A DNA stretch of 64,000 nucleotides from Taxillus chinensis. Its lineage: Eukaryota > Streptophyta > Magnoliopsida > Santalales > Loranthaceae. A program made the translations under genes and the position numbers. The notes below the pieces were generated by a model. It ran no database searches. It saw nothing but the letters and a program-made list of their open reading frames with translations, and was not told where the DNA came from. The stretch is taken from NCBI GenBank assembly GCA_023512835.1, contig CM042090.1, forward strand, positions 5,177,826 to 5,241,825. Reading direction: 5' to 3'. Below are positions 48,301 through 60,030 of this stretch, piece after piece (within the stretch, counting starts at the first letter, position 1; every line of letters begins with the position of its first letter).

Positions 48301-49439
48301 TGAATATCAGAATAAATTGAACCACTAAAATTTGGCCGTGCCTGTCAGTTTATAACAAAGGCTGCAATTAATATAAGTCGGTCCCGCTAAATATTAATTT
48401 GTGGCATGTAACCTGATACTCTAATCTCAATTAAAGAATTTTAACCATCTGGGGATTGTGATTGTCACTTTACATGTTGAACCATGGAAACCGTATCATA
48501 ACAAAGAAAAAGCTTTTAGACTTCGAAGTCTTAAGATTAACTTACATCCTTGCAAGAGGCCCCGGTGCTTTCAGCTAGAAATCTATGTCCGTGCCATAAG
48601 AGCCTCCTAAGACTAGTAGTGCTATCCGTTTCATCATCATTAGAGCAGGAACATGGCATCATGGTGTCTGCAACCTTTTCAGCAATGCATATTTTGATGA
48701 TATATCCCTGGAAGAACGTCAGCAGTAGCGATATGAAGCCCATAATCATCAACTCTGTAACAATTGTGTCAAAATCAAACGCCGAAGTACATGAGGTTCA
48801 ACACTTCAACCATAAATCTACATGGGCACACACACACACGAAAAGTTGGAGGATAAAACAAGGTCAGTACGCTCTTACCAGCTTTAACCTTCTCGACAGC
48901 TTCGTATAGAGCATTTTTGCGCCTACTCAACAGCCACTGAAATAAAAATACTTCAACATTAAAAAATCTAGCAATCGAAAGTACAAAAATACATATCCAC
49001 TAAGGTATGCAAGAACTCGTGAAATTACAGAATTCAGTTATTCCCTTTAAAATACATGACAAGTTGACACCTACCCCAAAATTATTATAATAATTTTGCA
49101 CCATTCTCGTAAACTTACGTGAAAATTAATGCAAACCCAAGACCTTACACGATGAGGAAAAGAAAAGACAATATCAGAAAACGGATTCATTATGTGACTC
49201 TTACAAATGCCCTTCAAATACTTTAGTTGAAACAGAGTATGCAGACAATAAATGAATCAGATTAAAATGAAAATGCAATCTTTAGGGGGGCTTACAGATC
49301 CAGCTTTGTGCAGGAACTTCTCCAAGACAATTGAAATGAGAACCATGGCAGCGCAGACGACGGCGACAGCCCATGTCGGTGTCTGATCCAACTTCCTTGA
49401 CTCCGACGTGGAGGACGCGCAACTGCTGCTTCCGGCCAT
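45392..49439 (-). CDS. MLO-family seven-transmembrane protein, fifteen exons, intact
   Basis: Minus-strand exons (high to low): 49439-49296, 48936-48879, 48754-48546, 48106-47990, 47897-47837, 47693-47605, 47358-47284, 47206-47118, 47005-46956, 46859-46819, 46715-46542, 46234-46199, 46105-46038, 45890-45830, 45736-45392. All have GT-AG borders and join in frame to 538 residues. Family marks are TPTWAVAVV (residues 19-27), [17 protein letters not shown] after exon 2, [13 protein letters not shown], the loop [38 protein letters not shown], and the calmodulin-binding helix [16 protein letters not shown] (about 439-454) with its key Trp at 445. Several plant MLO proteins are plasma-membrane calcium-permeable channels, and some are needed for powdery-mildew entry. 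The sequence looks closer to the clade III type than to the mildew-susceptibility clades, but that needs a tree. Confidence 0.95.
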
Positions 49440-50834
49440 GTCTCGGAGCTTCTGCTTCGGACAAGGACGAAAACCGGGAAAGACGGATACCGAAACCGAG
49501 ACAGAGCACTAGTAGCTAGGTAAGCTATTGGGTGCTCCAAATGTTGAAGGGCATTGGAGAGGTGAGCAACAACAAATTGTTTGAAGCTCACTCTTTCCGG
49601 CGACCGACAATTGACCTGTGGGCTGTTTTTGCGTACTGACAAAACGTTGATTGGGTTCTCTGATCAAGCGAAGTAACCGTCGGAATAAACAATGATGGAA
49701 ACAAGGAGAGAAGACAGGAGTCAATAATAAGGAATCTCAGACATATAGTACGATCCCGTTGCAGCGTCGTGTTTTTTAGTTTTATTATGTCATCCAATCA
49801 AGGGCATTAACCAGCGCTATGTAAGGGACAGGAGTGCCGGAAACCAGGCGCCGAGTAAGGGGCCGTAGTTTATGACACACTTAATTTAACTTGTCCACCG
49901 CGTTCAATATTAATATTTTAAAATCGGATACAAGATTATTATTATTAATATCTCTTATTCTTAAAATGTAAAATTTATTTATTTTTTTAAGCATATATTA
50001 CTCTTAATCCGTGTTTAATTGGACAGAAATTAATGCATTTTTATTTGTTTTCCAAAAATGGAAAAATTCATTAATATTTTCCATATATATATATATATCA
50101 CTCGACCATTTACTTTCCAATCCTTACTTTTTTAATATTTTCAGAAAACATTAATTATGGTGACGTATATTTAGCCTATGATTTTTAATTAATAATGGAA
50201 TCAACTGGGAAATACATATTGCATAAAGCAATTCTCTTGCTGTGAATAATACATTCCCTTTGTGTGTATATTATTACACAAACACAAGCGGTTATTGCTT
50301 GCTCGTATGTAGCTTCTCAACAAATTCTTGGGCTACATTATTTCTTTAAAATAATAGTTGTTTTAATATTGTAGGGCTACATTTCTTTTCTCTTTATTGT
50401 TTTTAAAGAAATTTAATTCCTTTTTTGCTTTCTTTATTAATTAATACATGTCGAGCTGTCTCATATTACCATGCCCGAATCAAATATACTCAACTACCTA
50501 AAAACTATAATCTGATTATATATAGCAATTCAGGCACAGTTATCCAAACTGATTGTAATAACTAACGACCCCGGAGTCATCGTTGTCGTGGAACGCCAAA
50601 AAGACAGGGTTTCCTTCCAACTTCCAAGGCAGCCCCGGAGCCCGGAGGAGGAGAAGCGTTAGGCGTGGGCGCCGGAGTAGGCCCGCATATATGGCCATGG
50701 TGCCACGATCTTAGAATTTTTTAAAAATTTTCTATGGCAGTCTCTCTTCTGATCTACCTTTCGAAAAGAAGAGGCGTGTGGGTATGAGTTTTTTTTTGGG
50801 TGGGCTAGCTGTTGCTAGAGAAACACATGCATGA

Positions 50835-50871
<37 letters not shown>

Positions 50872-52021
50872 GAGAGGTTCCTGGGAATTGAGGAAGGAGC
50901 GGAGAGGCGTAGACCATGTTGTGGTTGCTAGCGACTGGAGTTGGGAACAGAATAGATGTACGTGTAGTGTGTCGTGGATGGCTGTGTGTTTGAGTATTGG
51001 AGCGAGCATGGACCGTCCAAGTAGCAGCTACCAGATGATGAGCTGTTTTTATAATTATAGAGTTCAGCATGGAACTCCTGATAGATTAGATGTCACTCAT
51101 CATGGCACGAGTAAGCAAGGGCTGATGGCTGATGCAGGGGTGAAAGAATGAAGGTGGGGTCAGTGGGCCATGGACCCATGGTTAAATACTTGATACAGCT
51201 TGAATTATAATTAAGAACACACTGATTAAGATTTATCAAAGATGATGCGTTCAAGTAAATGGGTTAATGATCAAATTTGGCATTGAACGGTGTCAAATAT
51301 TAGGCACGTGCATTCAGCACAATCGGGGGCCATCGGGACCAAATAAATAAATAATCGGACGAGAATTTCGCTCCACTGATTTGAACCTGAAATTCAGGTT
51401 CGATCTTCCGGTTTGGATTTGAAATATAAGCGTGTGCCCAGTGCCCACCCGCCAACTTAACGAACTCCAGCGGTTGAAAATATATTGGTTGCCCGGTGTG
51501 AGTTGTCATAAACTGCATGCTCTTAATATTTATATATTTATATTAATTATTATGTGGGATTGGAAAATAATATATATTATCACTTTACTTTATTAATTAT
51601 TAATACCGGAAATGATATAGATTACTGTTGAGCTTTTTTTTAAATTATAATGTTGTAGTATTAGATTTGACCAAGGAGGTAGACATGAATTTTTGAAACT
51701 TAAGGTATTTATAAAAAATTTTAGATTATAATATTAGTCTATAGTAGATATTTAGGATTTATGCTCACTCTATCTGTCATGCATTTGACACCACATTCAT
51801 ATAATAATAAACTCACCGGTTATTGAGGTTGTACGTAGATTGAAGATTAACAACTAACGAGTATGATTTGACCTCCCAATCAATCGGACTAGGGATGACA
51901 AATTTTTCAATCTGCCCGATTTGAAGAGACAATGGGACAAGGACGGGTATTGGCCACCCCGACTCGGACTCATTCGGCGAGTTCGGATTACCTACTATTC
52001 GATCCTGATCCATTTCATTAT
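49440..52021. other. Gene-free region upstream of MLO
   Basis: The first few hundred bases should hold the MLO 5' UTR and promoter, though I see no certain TATA box. A CA microsatellite lies at about 50837-50867. Around 51890-52020 a string beginning actagggatgacaaa resembles a hAT-type end. Nothing else is recognisable. Confidence 0.45.
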
Positions 52022-53374
52022 TGTTGGTCCCTGAGAGCTTAAAGGGGTGAATAGACTCTTTTAAAAATTCTTACTCTTCTATTTGGCACAACAATAATAC
52101 TAACTAAAGATAAAATTGATGCGAAAGACAATCGGGATATAGTTGAAGTATTTTATTTTATTATCAAATAATAATTATAACAAAATAAAAAGCGAGATAA
52201 AGCTATTTGCACTAGCTTTTTATCTACAAAGAAGTATCTCTCTTTGTTTAAAGTAACACTTTTAGATTATTCTATTATGCACACTCTTATATAGAATTTA
52301 AATTCAAAGCACACAATTACAAGTATACACGATTCTGTATATTTATATACATCCCTTGAGTAGACATTTTGGAACTTTAACATTGCTTCTTGGGTGATAA
52401 GCTGCATTGATGATCTTTTCCTTGGAAATTATCTCTTTTTTAAATGATGCGGATGTGAAGCTCGAGATATTGGAAGTGTAAGTGTATTAAATTTGCTTCA
52501 CATAGTTTCGTTCTCATTAAAGGTTTTGTCAACGCATCCAAGTGATCCACATGTAAGATGATATAAAGGTCTTCAACAAATCTTATCTTACCCTGGGTTT
52601 AAATGCGCTGATCGACTTAGTGAGTAATTGGAGCCATATCTTTTTATTCCAAAGTATGGAGACTTATTCCGTGGTAATGAAAGGCTTAGATGCTTATTCC
52701 ACATCAAGGTTCTTTATTCCATACTAATGTCATCTTTGGGATTCCTTATTCTATATTGGAGTTTCTTATTCCATGTCAATTGAACGTTCGGATCCCTTAT
52801 TCCATGTTTTCATTTCCTTACTCCGTGCGGGTTGAAAACTCGGATCTTTATTTCGTGTCTTCATGTCATTAATCCAGGTGCGAGTTGAAGACTCGGATCT
52901 TTATTCCGCATCTTCACTTCCTTACTTCGTTCGTGTATAAGACTCGGATTCTTATTTCGTGTCTTTATATCCTTAGTCCGTGTGAGAGGAAGAACCATAT
53001 CCTTATTTCACGTTTTCACTTCCTTACTCGTTGGTGTAAAAGACTATAATCTTTATTCCGTATTAGTATGTCCTTAGTCCGTGTGAGTGGAAGACTCGAT
53101 TCTTATTCCGTGTCTTCCTGTCCTTAGTCCGCGCTAATGTTCCTTACTCCGTATCTTCTTATAACTCGGTTATTTACCGAGTCATTTGTCGACACTCACA
53201 ATGATCTGGATTAGGATTATGTTTCCTGTCCTTATGTATCGCTCACGAGTGAATCCGAGTTTGACGTTTAAGCTTATCTTTTGCAACATGTTAGAGATAA
53301 AGAAATGAGATATCTCAAATCAAACTACATAGGGTTTCATCTGCATCTTCCAAATTCTAAGGTTCAATCCAACA
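52022..53374. mobile_element. Copia-type solo LTR with perfect target duplication attat
   Basis: The ends TGTTGG...CCAACA are inverted as in many Ty1/copia LTRs. attat stands at 52017-52021 and again at 53375-53379. Length is 1353 bases. The inside holds a degenerate tandem array (52640-53190). No coding sequence is inside or beside it. Confidence 0.85.
52640..53190. repeat. Degenerate tandem array of about 60-65 bp units inside the solo LTR
   Basis: Phrases such as ccttagtccgtgtgag, gaagactcggatctttat and tccgtgtcttc recur in the same order about eight times, with variable spacing. Confidence 0.75.
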
Positions 53375-53755
53375 ATTATCATTCCTAAACCCAACCTATC
53401 CACTAACTCGAATTTCAAATGCCTAGTTTTATAGATTACCATATATTTTTATTTTAAAAACATCCAATTAAAAACTTAATATATATATATATATATAATT
53501 TTTTATAGTGTAATAATGTATTCTTAAATGATATAATTAGAATATACAAATACTAATATTTAAAAAAAAATTAGAAGTTTGACAAGTGTTAGAAATAGAG
53601 AAAAGTGTCAATTTTATCCCATGGAGGGAAGGATTTTATTTCATCTATCGAGCTATGAGTTAAAGAATGCTTGATTTGATGAACCAACCTTAATATATAT
53701 ACAAGGTATTGAATAAACAATGTCATCTTGAAATTGAAAATAATCAACTAAAGTT

Positions 53756-53978
53756 GAAGGTCTTAATTGATGTTTTTCTTTCTCTAAATGATTAAGTTCA
53801 ATGGACTTCTCATGATGTCACGGGGCATTGAATCGCCCACATCACCTTGATCCGAACACTTTATCGAATCATTCAATCGGTAGGAGCAACAGAAGGTATG
53901 TACAAAGGGCGAGAGACATAGTCAATGTGAAGTGATAACTCGCACTTACTAGGAAATCCTCGTTAGTGATGCACCTTG
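53756..53978 (-). pseudogene. 18S rRNA 3' end fragment (decayed)
   Basis: The minus strand reads gatttcctagtaagtgcgag, then ccctttgtacat, gctcctaccgattgaatg, gtgttcggatcaaggtga and gagaagtccattgaac. These follow the conserved 3' end of plant 18S rRNA in order. Most differences are C to T or G to A, as expected after long methylation. It is not a working gene. It abuts 25S-like sequence on its 5' side. Confidence 0.85.
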
Positions 53979-53999
53979 GTCGAATGTGAAATAGTCAAC

Positions 54000-54320
54000 A
54001 GCCGATTTATCGATCGACTTGGGGTATCGACCAATGTGGATTGAGGAATTAAACATCAAGGCATCCATCACGGCTTGTCTAATATGAAGTTGAATGCCTT
54101 TGACACGTGACTTTGGAGACCCAAGAGCCCCTATTGAGGGTCGGCAAACGAGCACTAGGTGCATGAGTCGTGGTTAGCCCAATTCTAACTTAGAAGCGTT
54201 CGGTTATAATCTAACACATGATAGCTTTGCATCACTAGCTTTTCAACCAAAAAATGACTAATTGTGCAAATTAGTAGTTCCTCTCGTATTAGATTGTTTA
54301 AGTACTTGCATTGCAAGGTA
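54000..54320 (-). pseudogene. 25S rRNA 3' region fragment (decayed)
   Basis: The minus strand reads taatacgagaggaact, ttgcacaattagtcatt, ggttgaaaagctagtg, ccgaacgcttctaagt and tgccgaccctcaatagg, then ctccaaagtcacgtgtc. These follow the conserved 3' region of 25S rRNA in order, with many C to T type changes. In a normal rDNA repeat this would be followed by the spacer, but here 18S 3' sequence follows within tens of bases. Confidence 0.85.
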
Positions 54321-55734
54321 TTTCTTTTAAGGGATGGGATAAAAACCTAATTTTTGTCCATTGTGAAAACATTCTTGAAATATTGAATGTTCCTAAAGTA
54401 CTAGCAAAAGTGCTCCCCCCAAAAAAAAAAAAAAAAAACCTTAAACATCACCACAAATTTTATTTTTATTTTTATATCTTTTATCAATAAAAATGATGAA
54501 TGTAATTCGGGAAGAAAGTTGGTGATGCATATTTTTCATGTTTTTTATGAAGCTCATGACGAGTTAGTAAGATAACAAATAGCTATAGTTATAAGATTTG
54601 TTGACAAAGATGGCTTTGTGCAAGATTTTTTTGGTAATTAAGTTAAAAGATTTTATAATTTTGACACAACTTGTGAGACGTCAATTTCATTTGAATTTGT
54701 CTTTATTTTGCTTTTAGGAAAAAAATATGAAGTTAAGTGATAAACTTTCACAAGTTTTATTGTGTTAGAATTATTATATTTTAATTGCAATAAGTTATGT
54801 TTCATCTAGTAAAAAACTTATTCAAGCATTTAGAGACAACAAATGACATGACTAACTTGCCAATGTGATATCATTTTGTGAGTTATAAGATCTATAAATG
54901 TGCTAACATATAATGTTATTATTATTAATATTGCGATAATTTGTAGGATTGGATACTTTATCCAATGAAACAACCGAATATACTATCGGATATCTATTCT
55001 ACGTTCTTCTTGACATCAAATAAATAAAATGATAAGTATTCACCTCAACATGGAATGTCGAGCAAATACATCACATATTTTCAATTAATATTACTAAAAA
55101 CACTAACGACCTCATTCCGATGACCTTATAGCATCGGAATATTATCATATTATCCCATTGTTACATAGCATCATCAAAAATATCACATTAATTTTTTTTA
55201 CAATGAAATGCATACGGTGATACAAAGCTAAGGGACATTATCCAATCATTAGGATTTAATTATATTAGATTTTATTATTGTAAAAACATGAAAACTTTTA
55301 TTTTTCAAAAAAATACATTGTAATATATTAACAATAGTTTTTTTTAAAAAAATCTTTTGATCTTTCTTTATTAATATTATATTGATAGTATTTTGAATTT
55401 TCAAAAAGAATTTATCTAATACACCAGCATCAATCATTTAATCAATGCCTAGTATTGCTTTTGCACACAAGTAATAATAATAACAAATAATAAAAAAAAA
55501 ACGAAACGTGCAGTGTAAAGTAAAAAATATGACCACATTTTGATTATGTTATGAATTCCACAAGTAGTAATAATTATAATAATAACAATAATCATAATAC
55601 TAATTCGGTAAAAAAAAATGACCACTATCTCAGATTATGTTATGAATATCATTACATGCTAGGAAATACAATGGGGGCAGGGGGGAGGGAATTTGCACAA
55701 TTCAACACACTGCTAATATGGTTTGCTCTCTTCA
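54321..55734. other. AT-rich intergenic stretch
   Basis: No coding region or nameable repeat is seen. A homopolymer tract of A follows a short C run near 54417-54438. Confidence 0.5.
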
Positions 55735-56913
55735 ACCATTGCCTAAGAACTTAACAAGGTCATCTGCATCTTCAACATCGTCAGGGTCAGAATTTCCACC
55801 TCCATTTATGCCATCATATTTCATACTGCGAGATGCTCATTGTCCTCATACCCTCAATGATCAATTTCTGACCCATCAGATGGTGAACAAACTGCATTGC
55901 TGGATCTCTGGAAATCCCCTTAAGAGGCAGAGATACTCATAGTCCTCATCCCCTTGATCAGATACACAACAACCCCATCTACCAATGCATTCTCAGGGAC
56001 ACCTTCAGGAGATTTGCAGTCCACCTTGTCATTGAGTGCATGATTGCTGGCAATCTCTTTAGCGGGCGGTGGACAAACAACATTGCCCGGCCCAGCAACT
56101 GATACCACCTTTTCGTTCTGCCCGTGATCACTCGAAATTTCTTTGGTATGTGTTGAACAAACACCATTGCTGGTCCCAGCAACTGCTGATATCCCAGAAC
56201 CCAGACTTCGCTTCCTCTTGTTTTTTTTGAGCCGCCTCTTCATCCGTAGTTTTGGGGGCAGTCACACCACTAGCTTCTCTTTTCCGCTTTAGAATAACAC
56301 TGAGAGGCTTTGGCCCTTCAAAGGAGGAATGCAACGAGTCCTTTCTAGCCGACTTGCCAGTTTTCAGCCCTGCAGTACTTTTTGGACCGGCAAAAGCAGT
56401 GTCATCCAGCAAGTTTCTCCTAACGAAAGGTCTTCTCCTGACATTGCTCCCGTCATTGCCCAAATGCATTGGCTCCACTGGCCATTTGATTCTATCTCGC
56501 AAGCTTCGGCGTTTAGGCATTTCGGGTGACAATCTGTCCCAAACAGCTCCCCTTGCCGCTTGACAACCATTATAAACCGGAAGTTTAATCCTTCCCCCGA
56601 GGCGACTGCTTATGGAGGTGTCCTGACCAACTGTTGCTCTCAAACCATAAACCCTCTTTTGGTTCAACAAATGATTTCGCAGCATAGCCTCATAAATTTC
56701 TTGTTCATTCTCAGCATCAACAGCAGTTCCCAGTAAAGTTGTATCATAACTAATCATGCACTTGGGGTTATAAAGAGAGAGTGATATTGGATCGATGGTA
56801 CCTCCATCCTCTTTTCCACCCCGTCTGCCGTTTCTCGCTGGTCTTCTCCTTGGTCGCCTTCGTCGGGCTGGGGTTTGAACTGGAACAAGAACAACTCCAC
56901 CTGCATCCATCAT
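55735..56913 (-). CDS. Unrecognised basic, probably nuclear protein (frame disturbed at an A8 run)
   Basis: The likely start is the double Met at 56913/56910 (MMDAGGVVLVPVQTP). An Arg-rich patch follows (RRRRPRRRPARNGRRGG), then a conserved-looking core (CMISYDTTLLGTAVDAENEQ, SISSRLGGRIKLPVYNG, GAVWDRLSPEMPKRRSLRDR). Near 56221-56228 the minus strand has A8. With A7 the protein would continue into a KNKRKRS basic cluster and a Ser/Gly/Pro-poor tail; with A8 it stops at 56128. A possible last exon, through a splice acceptor ctcgcag near 55830, would add an acidic end (SDPDDVEDADDLVKFLGNG) with a stop at about 55735. I do not know the family. The basic patches suggest nucleic-acid binding or a nuclear location. 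Confidence 0.6.
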
Positions 56914-57209
56914 AAGAAACAAACAAAAAGCAAACGAACAACAAAACAAAACGAAGCAAATGAAATTTAAAAAAACAAATCGAAAACGAAACCCTATAAA
57001 TGCGAGCAAACTCTTAAAGAAGATTCGAATTGGTTCCAACAAAAAGCCTTGCTTGCTTGCTTGCGTTTCGTTCGTCGTTACTCGTTAGAGCAATAAATTC
57101 CCAAATCGAGGTTCTCGAAGCCCCCAAAATGGAATTCGAAATCGATGCTGATGATTTACGTTACGAAACCCTAGATCTTGATCGAAATCTTTGACGGATC
57201 GGATCGGAT

Positions 57210-57290
57210 CGGAGCAGAGAGCAGAGAGCAGAGAGCGTAAGACGCAAGAGAGCAGAGAGCAGAGAGCGTAAGACGCAAGAGAGCAGCGTA
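57210..57290 (-). repeat. 31-bp tandem repeat in the presumed 5' UTR
   Basis: gagagcgtaagacgcaagag recurs with a 31-base period, two full units and a partial third. It lies between the TATA box at 57356-57363 and the start codon at 56913. Confidence 0.7.
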
Positions 57291-57355
57291 AACTCTACGT
57301 CGATGTATGTGCGTGTGTATGAAGTCAGGTGACCATGTAATGTCGGCGGAGATGG

Positions 57356-57363
57356 CTTATATA
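57356..57363 (-). promoter_or_regulatory. TATA box of the minus-strand gene at 55735-56913
   Basis: TATATAAG on the minus strand, in a GC-richer setting, about 440 bases before the start codon. A transcription start about 30 bases downstream, near 57325, is inferred. Confidence 0.6.
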
Positions 57364-57654
57364 AGGGAAAGGGAGCGAGTGACGGCTGGCTGACGGCTGG
57401 CATTGTTATTATTATTATTATTATATTTTTTAAAAAAATATGAAAAATATTAAAATAACCTATAAACAAGGAGTATAATATTATAAATATAAAATGCTAT
57501 TTATTTGGATACGAGTATGTCACTATAATTTTTTAGTAGTGTTTTATCAAGTAGCATATACTCTATCTTTTTTAAAGAATTTCAGTTCTTAAAATATTAA
57601 ATTTGGCATCAAGATGTAAATTCAAATAGATAAAAATACCCTTAAATTTTAACA

Positions 57655-57940
57655 TACAATTTTATTTTTTAAATATTAATTTTTCTTAGCTAAATATTCA
57701 ATATATTACTATTCACATTGATATATTGTTGATCATTATACTTTTAACTTATTTTAATATTCTTCACTTATTTCGACTTAACCAATGAATTTAAATTGAG
57801 GTTTGTGAAAAAGAAAGAAAATCATCGATTAGAAAAATATTTTATCATAATTCAATTCACTTAGTACAATCCAAGCACAATATTTTAAATTCAAAGTTCT
57901 AAATGGAGAAAACATTATCGCTAAATGTTATGTATCAATC
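57655..57940. repeat. Dispersed repeat, copy 1
   Basis: It aligns with 61668-61945 in the same orientation (shared taaatattaatttttcttag and ttgttgatcatta strings), with moderate divergence. It is not a family I recognise. Confidence 0.75.
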
Positions 57941-58734
57941 AACAATACTTATTATTTATCATGTAAATGTTTTGATTTAACTATGTATTTCAACAATACT
58001 TTCCAATTAGTTGTGCTTTTGTCAAGTGTATAATTTTTCAAAAGTGAATAATTATAATTTTATTTGTATTTATTATTTATTCAATAAAATAACCTTTGAT
58101 TCTCAATTGAATGCTATTTTTTGTTAAATAAAGAGGCTTTTAAGTGACAAGTGATGTAAGATTAACCATATAAACAATATTAATCCAATCTGCATCATTC
58201 AAACATGTAGTAAATTTGCATAAAAAATAATCTCATTAAAATCATAAGTCTAAGTTTAAACTTGCAAAGCCTTTTATATAAATTTAGATTATGCATGGTT
58301 TTTACAAGAAGTATCAATACAATATATCAACTAACATCTAAAATGACTATTAAATTTTTAACGCTATTAAACCTATCTAACAAAGCAAAAGGATGAGAAG
58401 TGCTCACCACTTTTGAATAATTTGAGCAACAATATAATTGGTAGGTCCAAAATCACTATAAAATTAATAATAGAAACATTTAAAAGTTTACTAACAAGAT
58501 AATAAGGAGCAAGCTTATCACAATAGATGGTAAGGAAACCAAATCAATCCTTTTTACCACATTTTGGGGGGGGGGGGGGGGGGGGGGGAACATTTTTTTC
58601 GAAAGGTGTGGGTTTTATAAAATTTAATTCTTTTAGGCCCACTCATATTCATCGAGTCTTTAGTAACTTTGCATATTTAATTAAGTCACAATACATAAGC
58701 AAATCAATTAGATGACATACTTATAAAAAATATT
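57941..58734. other. AT-rich stretch with a 23-base G run
   Basis: A run of G occupies 58566-58588. No gene is visible. Confidence 0.6.
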
Positions 58735-58985
58735 TATTACCTTCAAGTCATCCCATAATTTATCTTTGTACTCCATTGGAATGTCGATCAATATCTTGTA
58801 AGTAATGTAGACATGGACTTGAACAATAACACTAATGTAGTTGTTAAATGCTGATTTATTTTCTCCTCCAACTTTCTCTCTCATTAATATAAATTGGTAT
58901 TTTGAGTCAACAAATCCTTAATCACAATTTTCATTGTTGTTACTCCTCTAGCTCCTGTGCCCTTGCCACCAATACCTTTTTTTTG
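58735..58985 (-). pseudogene. Possible CACTA (En/Spm)-type transposase-related fragment
   Basis: The minus strand reads GTGARGVTTMK, then after shifts ISVIVQVHVYITYKILIDIPMEYKDKLWDDLK followed by gtaata. The R-G-x-T-x-M start and the W-D/x-x-L-K region after a P-x-x-Y/W block resemble plant En/Spm-associated transposase domains. It is short, broken and tentative. Confidence 0.4.
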
Positions 58986-60030
58986 ACTTATTATAGCTAT
59001 ACTCCTTGAAGATCATGTTGAAACTTGTTCATTAAAAAAACACGGACTACCCGAGAACAAAACGGCAATCCATTTAACATGTGTTGAACACTAGCTCAAT
59101 AGCTCATAACAATAACACAAACTACCATAATGGTTATATGGACTAATGTCTAGATTGTAAATGAGTCAAATTGCTTGATGTTTGGCTAAAAAAAGTATTA
59201 TTAGTTCAACTCATTTAAAATTGATTTGTTAAGTTAATGGACAAACTAAAAATCAAATTGACTCTTACACTCACAAATCAACTTAACTTATTAATTATTG
59301 TGAGTAGACTCCATAATTCATGATTATTGATCTCTTTGCCTCATCCCATACATGTTGATGTTGTCTAATGCATCAACAACCCTTATACACATACACATAC
59401 ATCAAATGAAACTTGTAGATGCATGCAAATAAGAATTGAAATAGACACGCTTACCACTTATGTACATAGGAGGGATTTAACTACCCAAAATTATAACTAC
59501 CCATTTGGAAAAGATTTGGAAAAAGAAAAGGGAAAACAACTATCTATAATTATACCCAAAAGGATTAAAAAGATTACCGAAGAATGAAAATCATTAACTT
59601 GATTGACATTTTTCTAACTAAAAAAACTTATAGAAATAGTACATACCTTATTCCGGGTTATCTTATTGTTTAAGAAATCCTTCCTATAGTTGACTATTTT
59701 TTTTGAGATGAGAGTCTCAATGAAAACTTCATTAGTATCATTGAAAGGAGTCATGTGTCTCACCATTAATCACATACCCTATATTGACAATTGAAGTTTT
59801 GAAATGTTCATAAAACTTATAATCAATCACTAATATAAGCTAATTAAAGGTGCACATATGGCTTTTGAGCCTCCAACTAAGGCACCATTTTTAAAACGTT
59901 CATTGAATTTCCATTTTCCTCCTATTTATGGTTTTGACCATCCAATGTCTAGGTTTCTTGATCTATTGCAAATAAAAAAAACCTTATAAACTTCTCTATT
60001 CCCTCTTCCAAGAGAAATTCTTAATACAAG

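Noticed and set aside
50831..51151. Plus-strand frame starting in a CA microsatellite
   Set aside because: It starts with a TH dipeptide run, has no known motif, and no splice or neighbour support.
53949..54164. A 71-residue protein frame on the minus strand
   Set aside because: The DNA under it is decayed 25S/18S rRNA sequence, so the frame is accidental.
58566..58588. G-quadruplex or regulatory element
   Set aside because: A bare 23-base G run can form such structures, but it has no gene context here and is also a common sequencing artefact.
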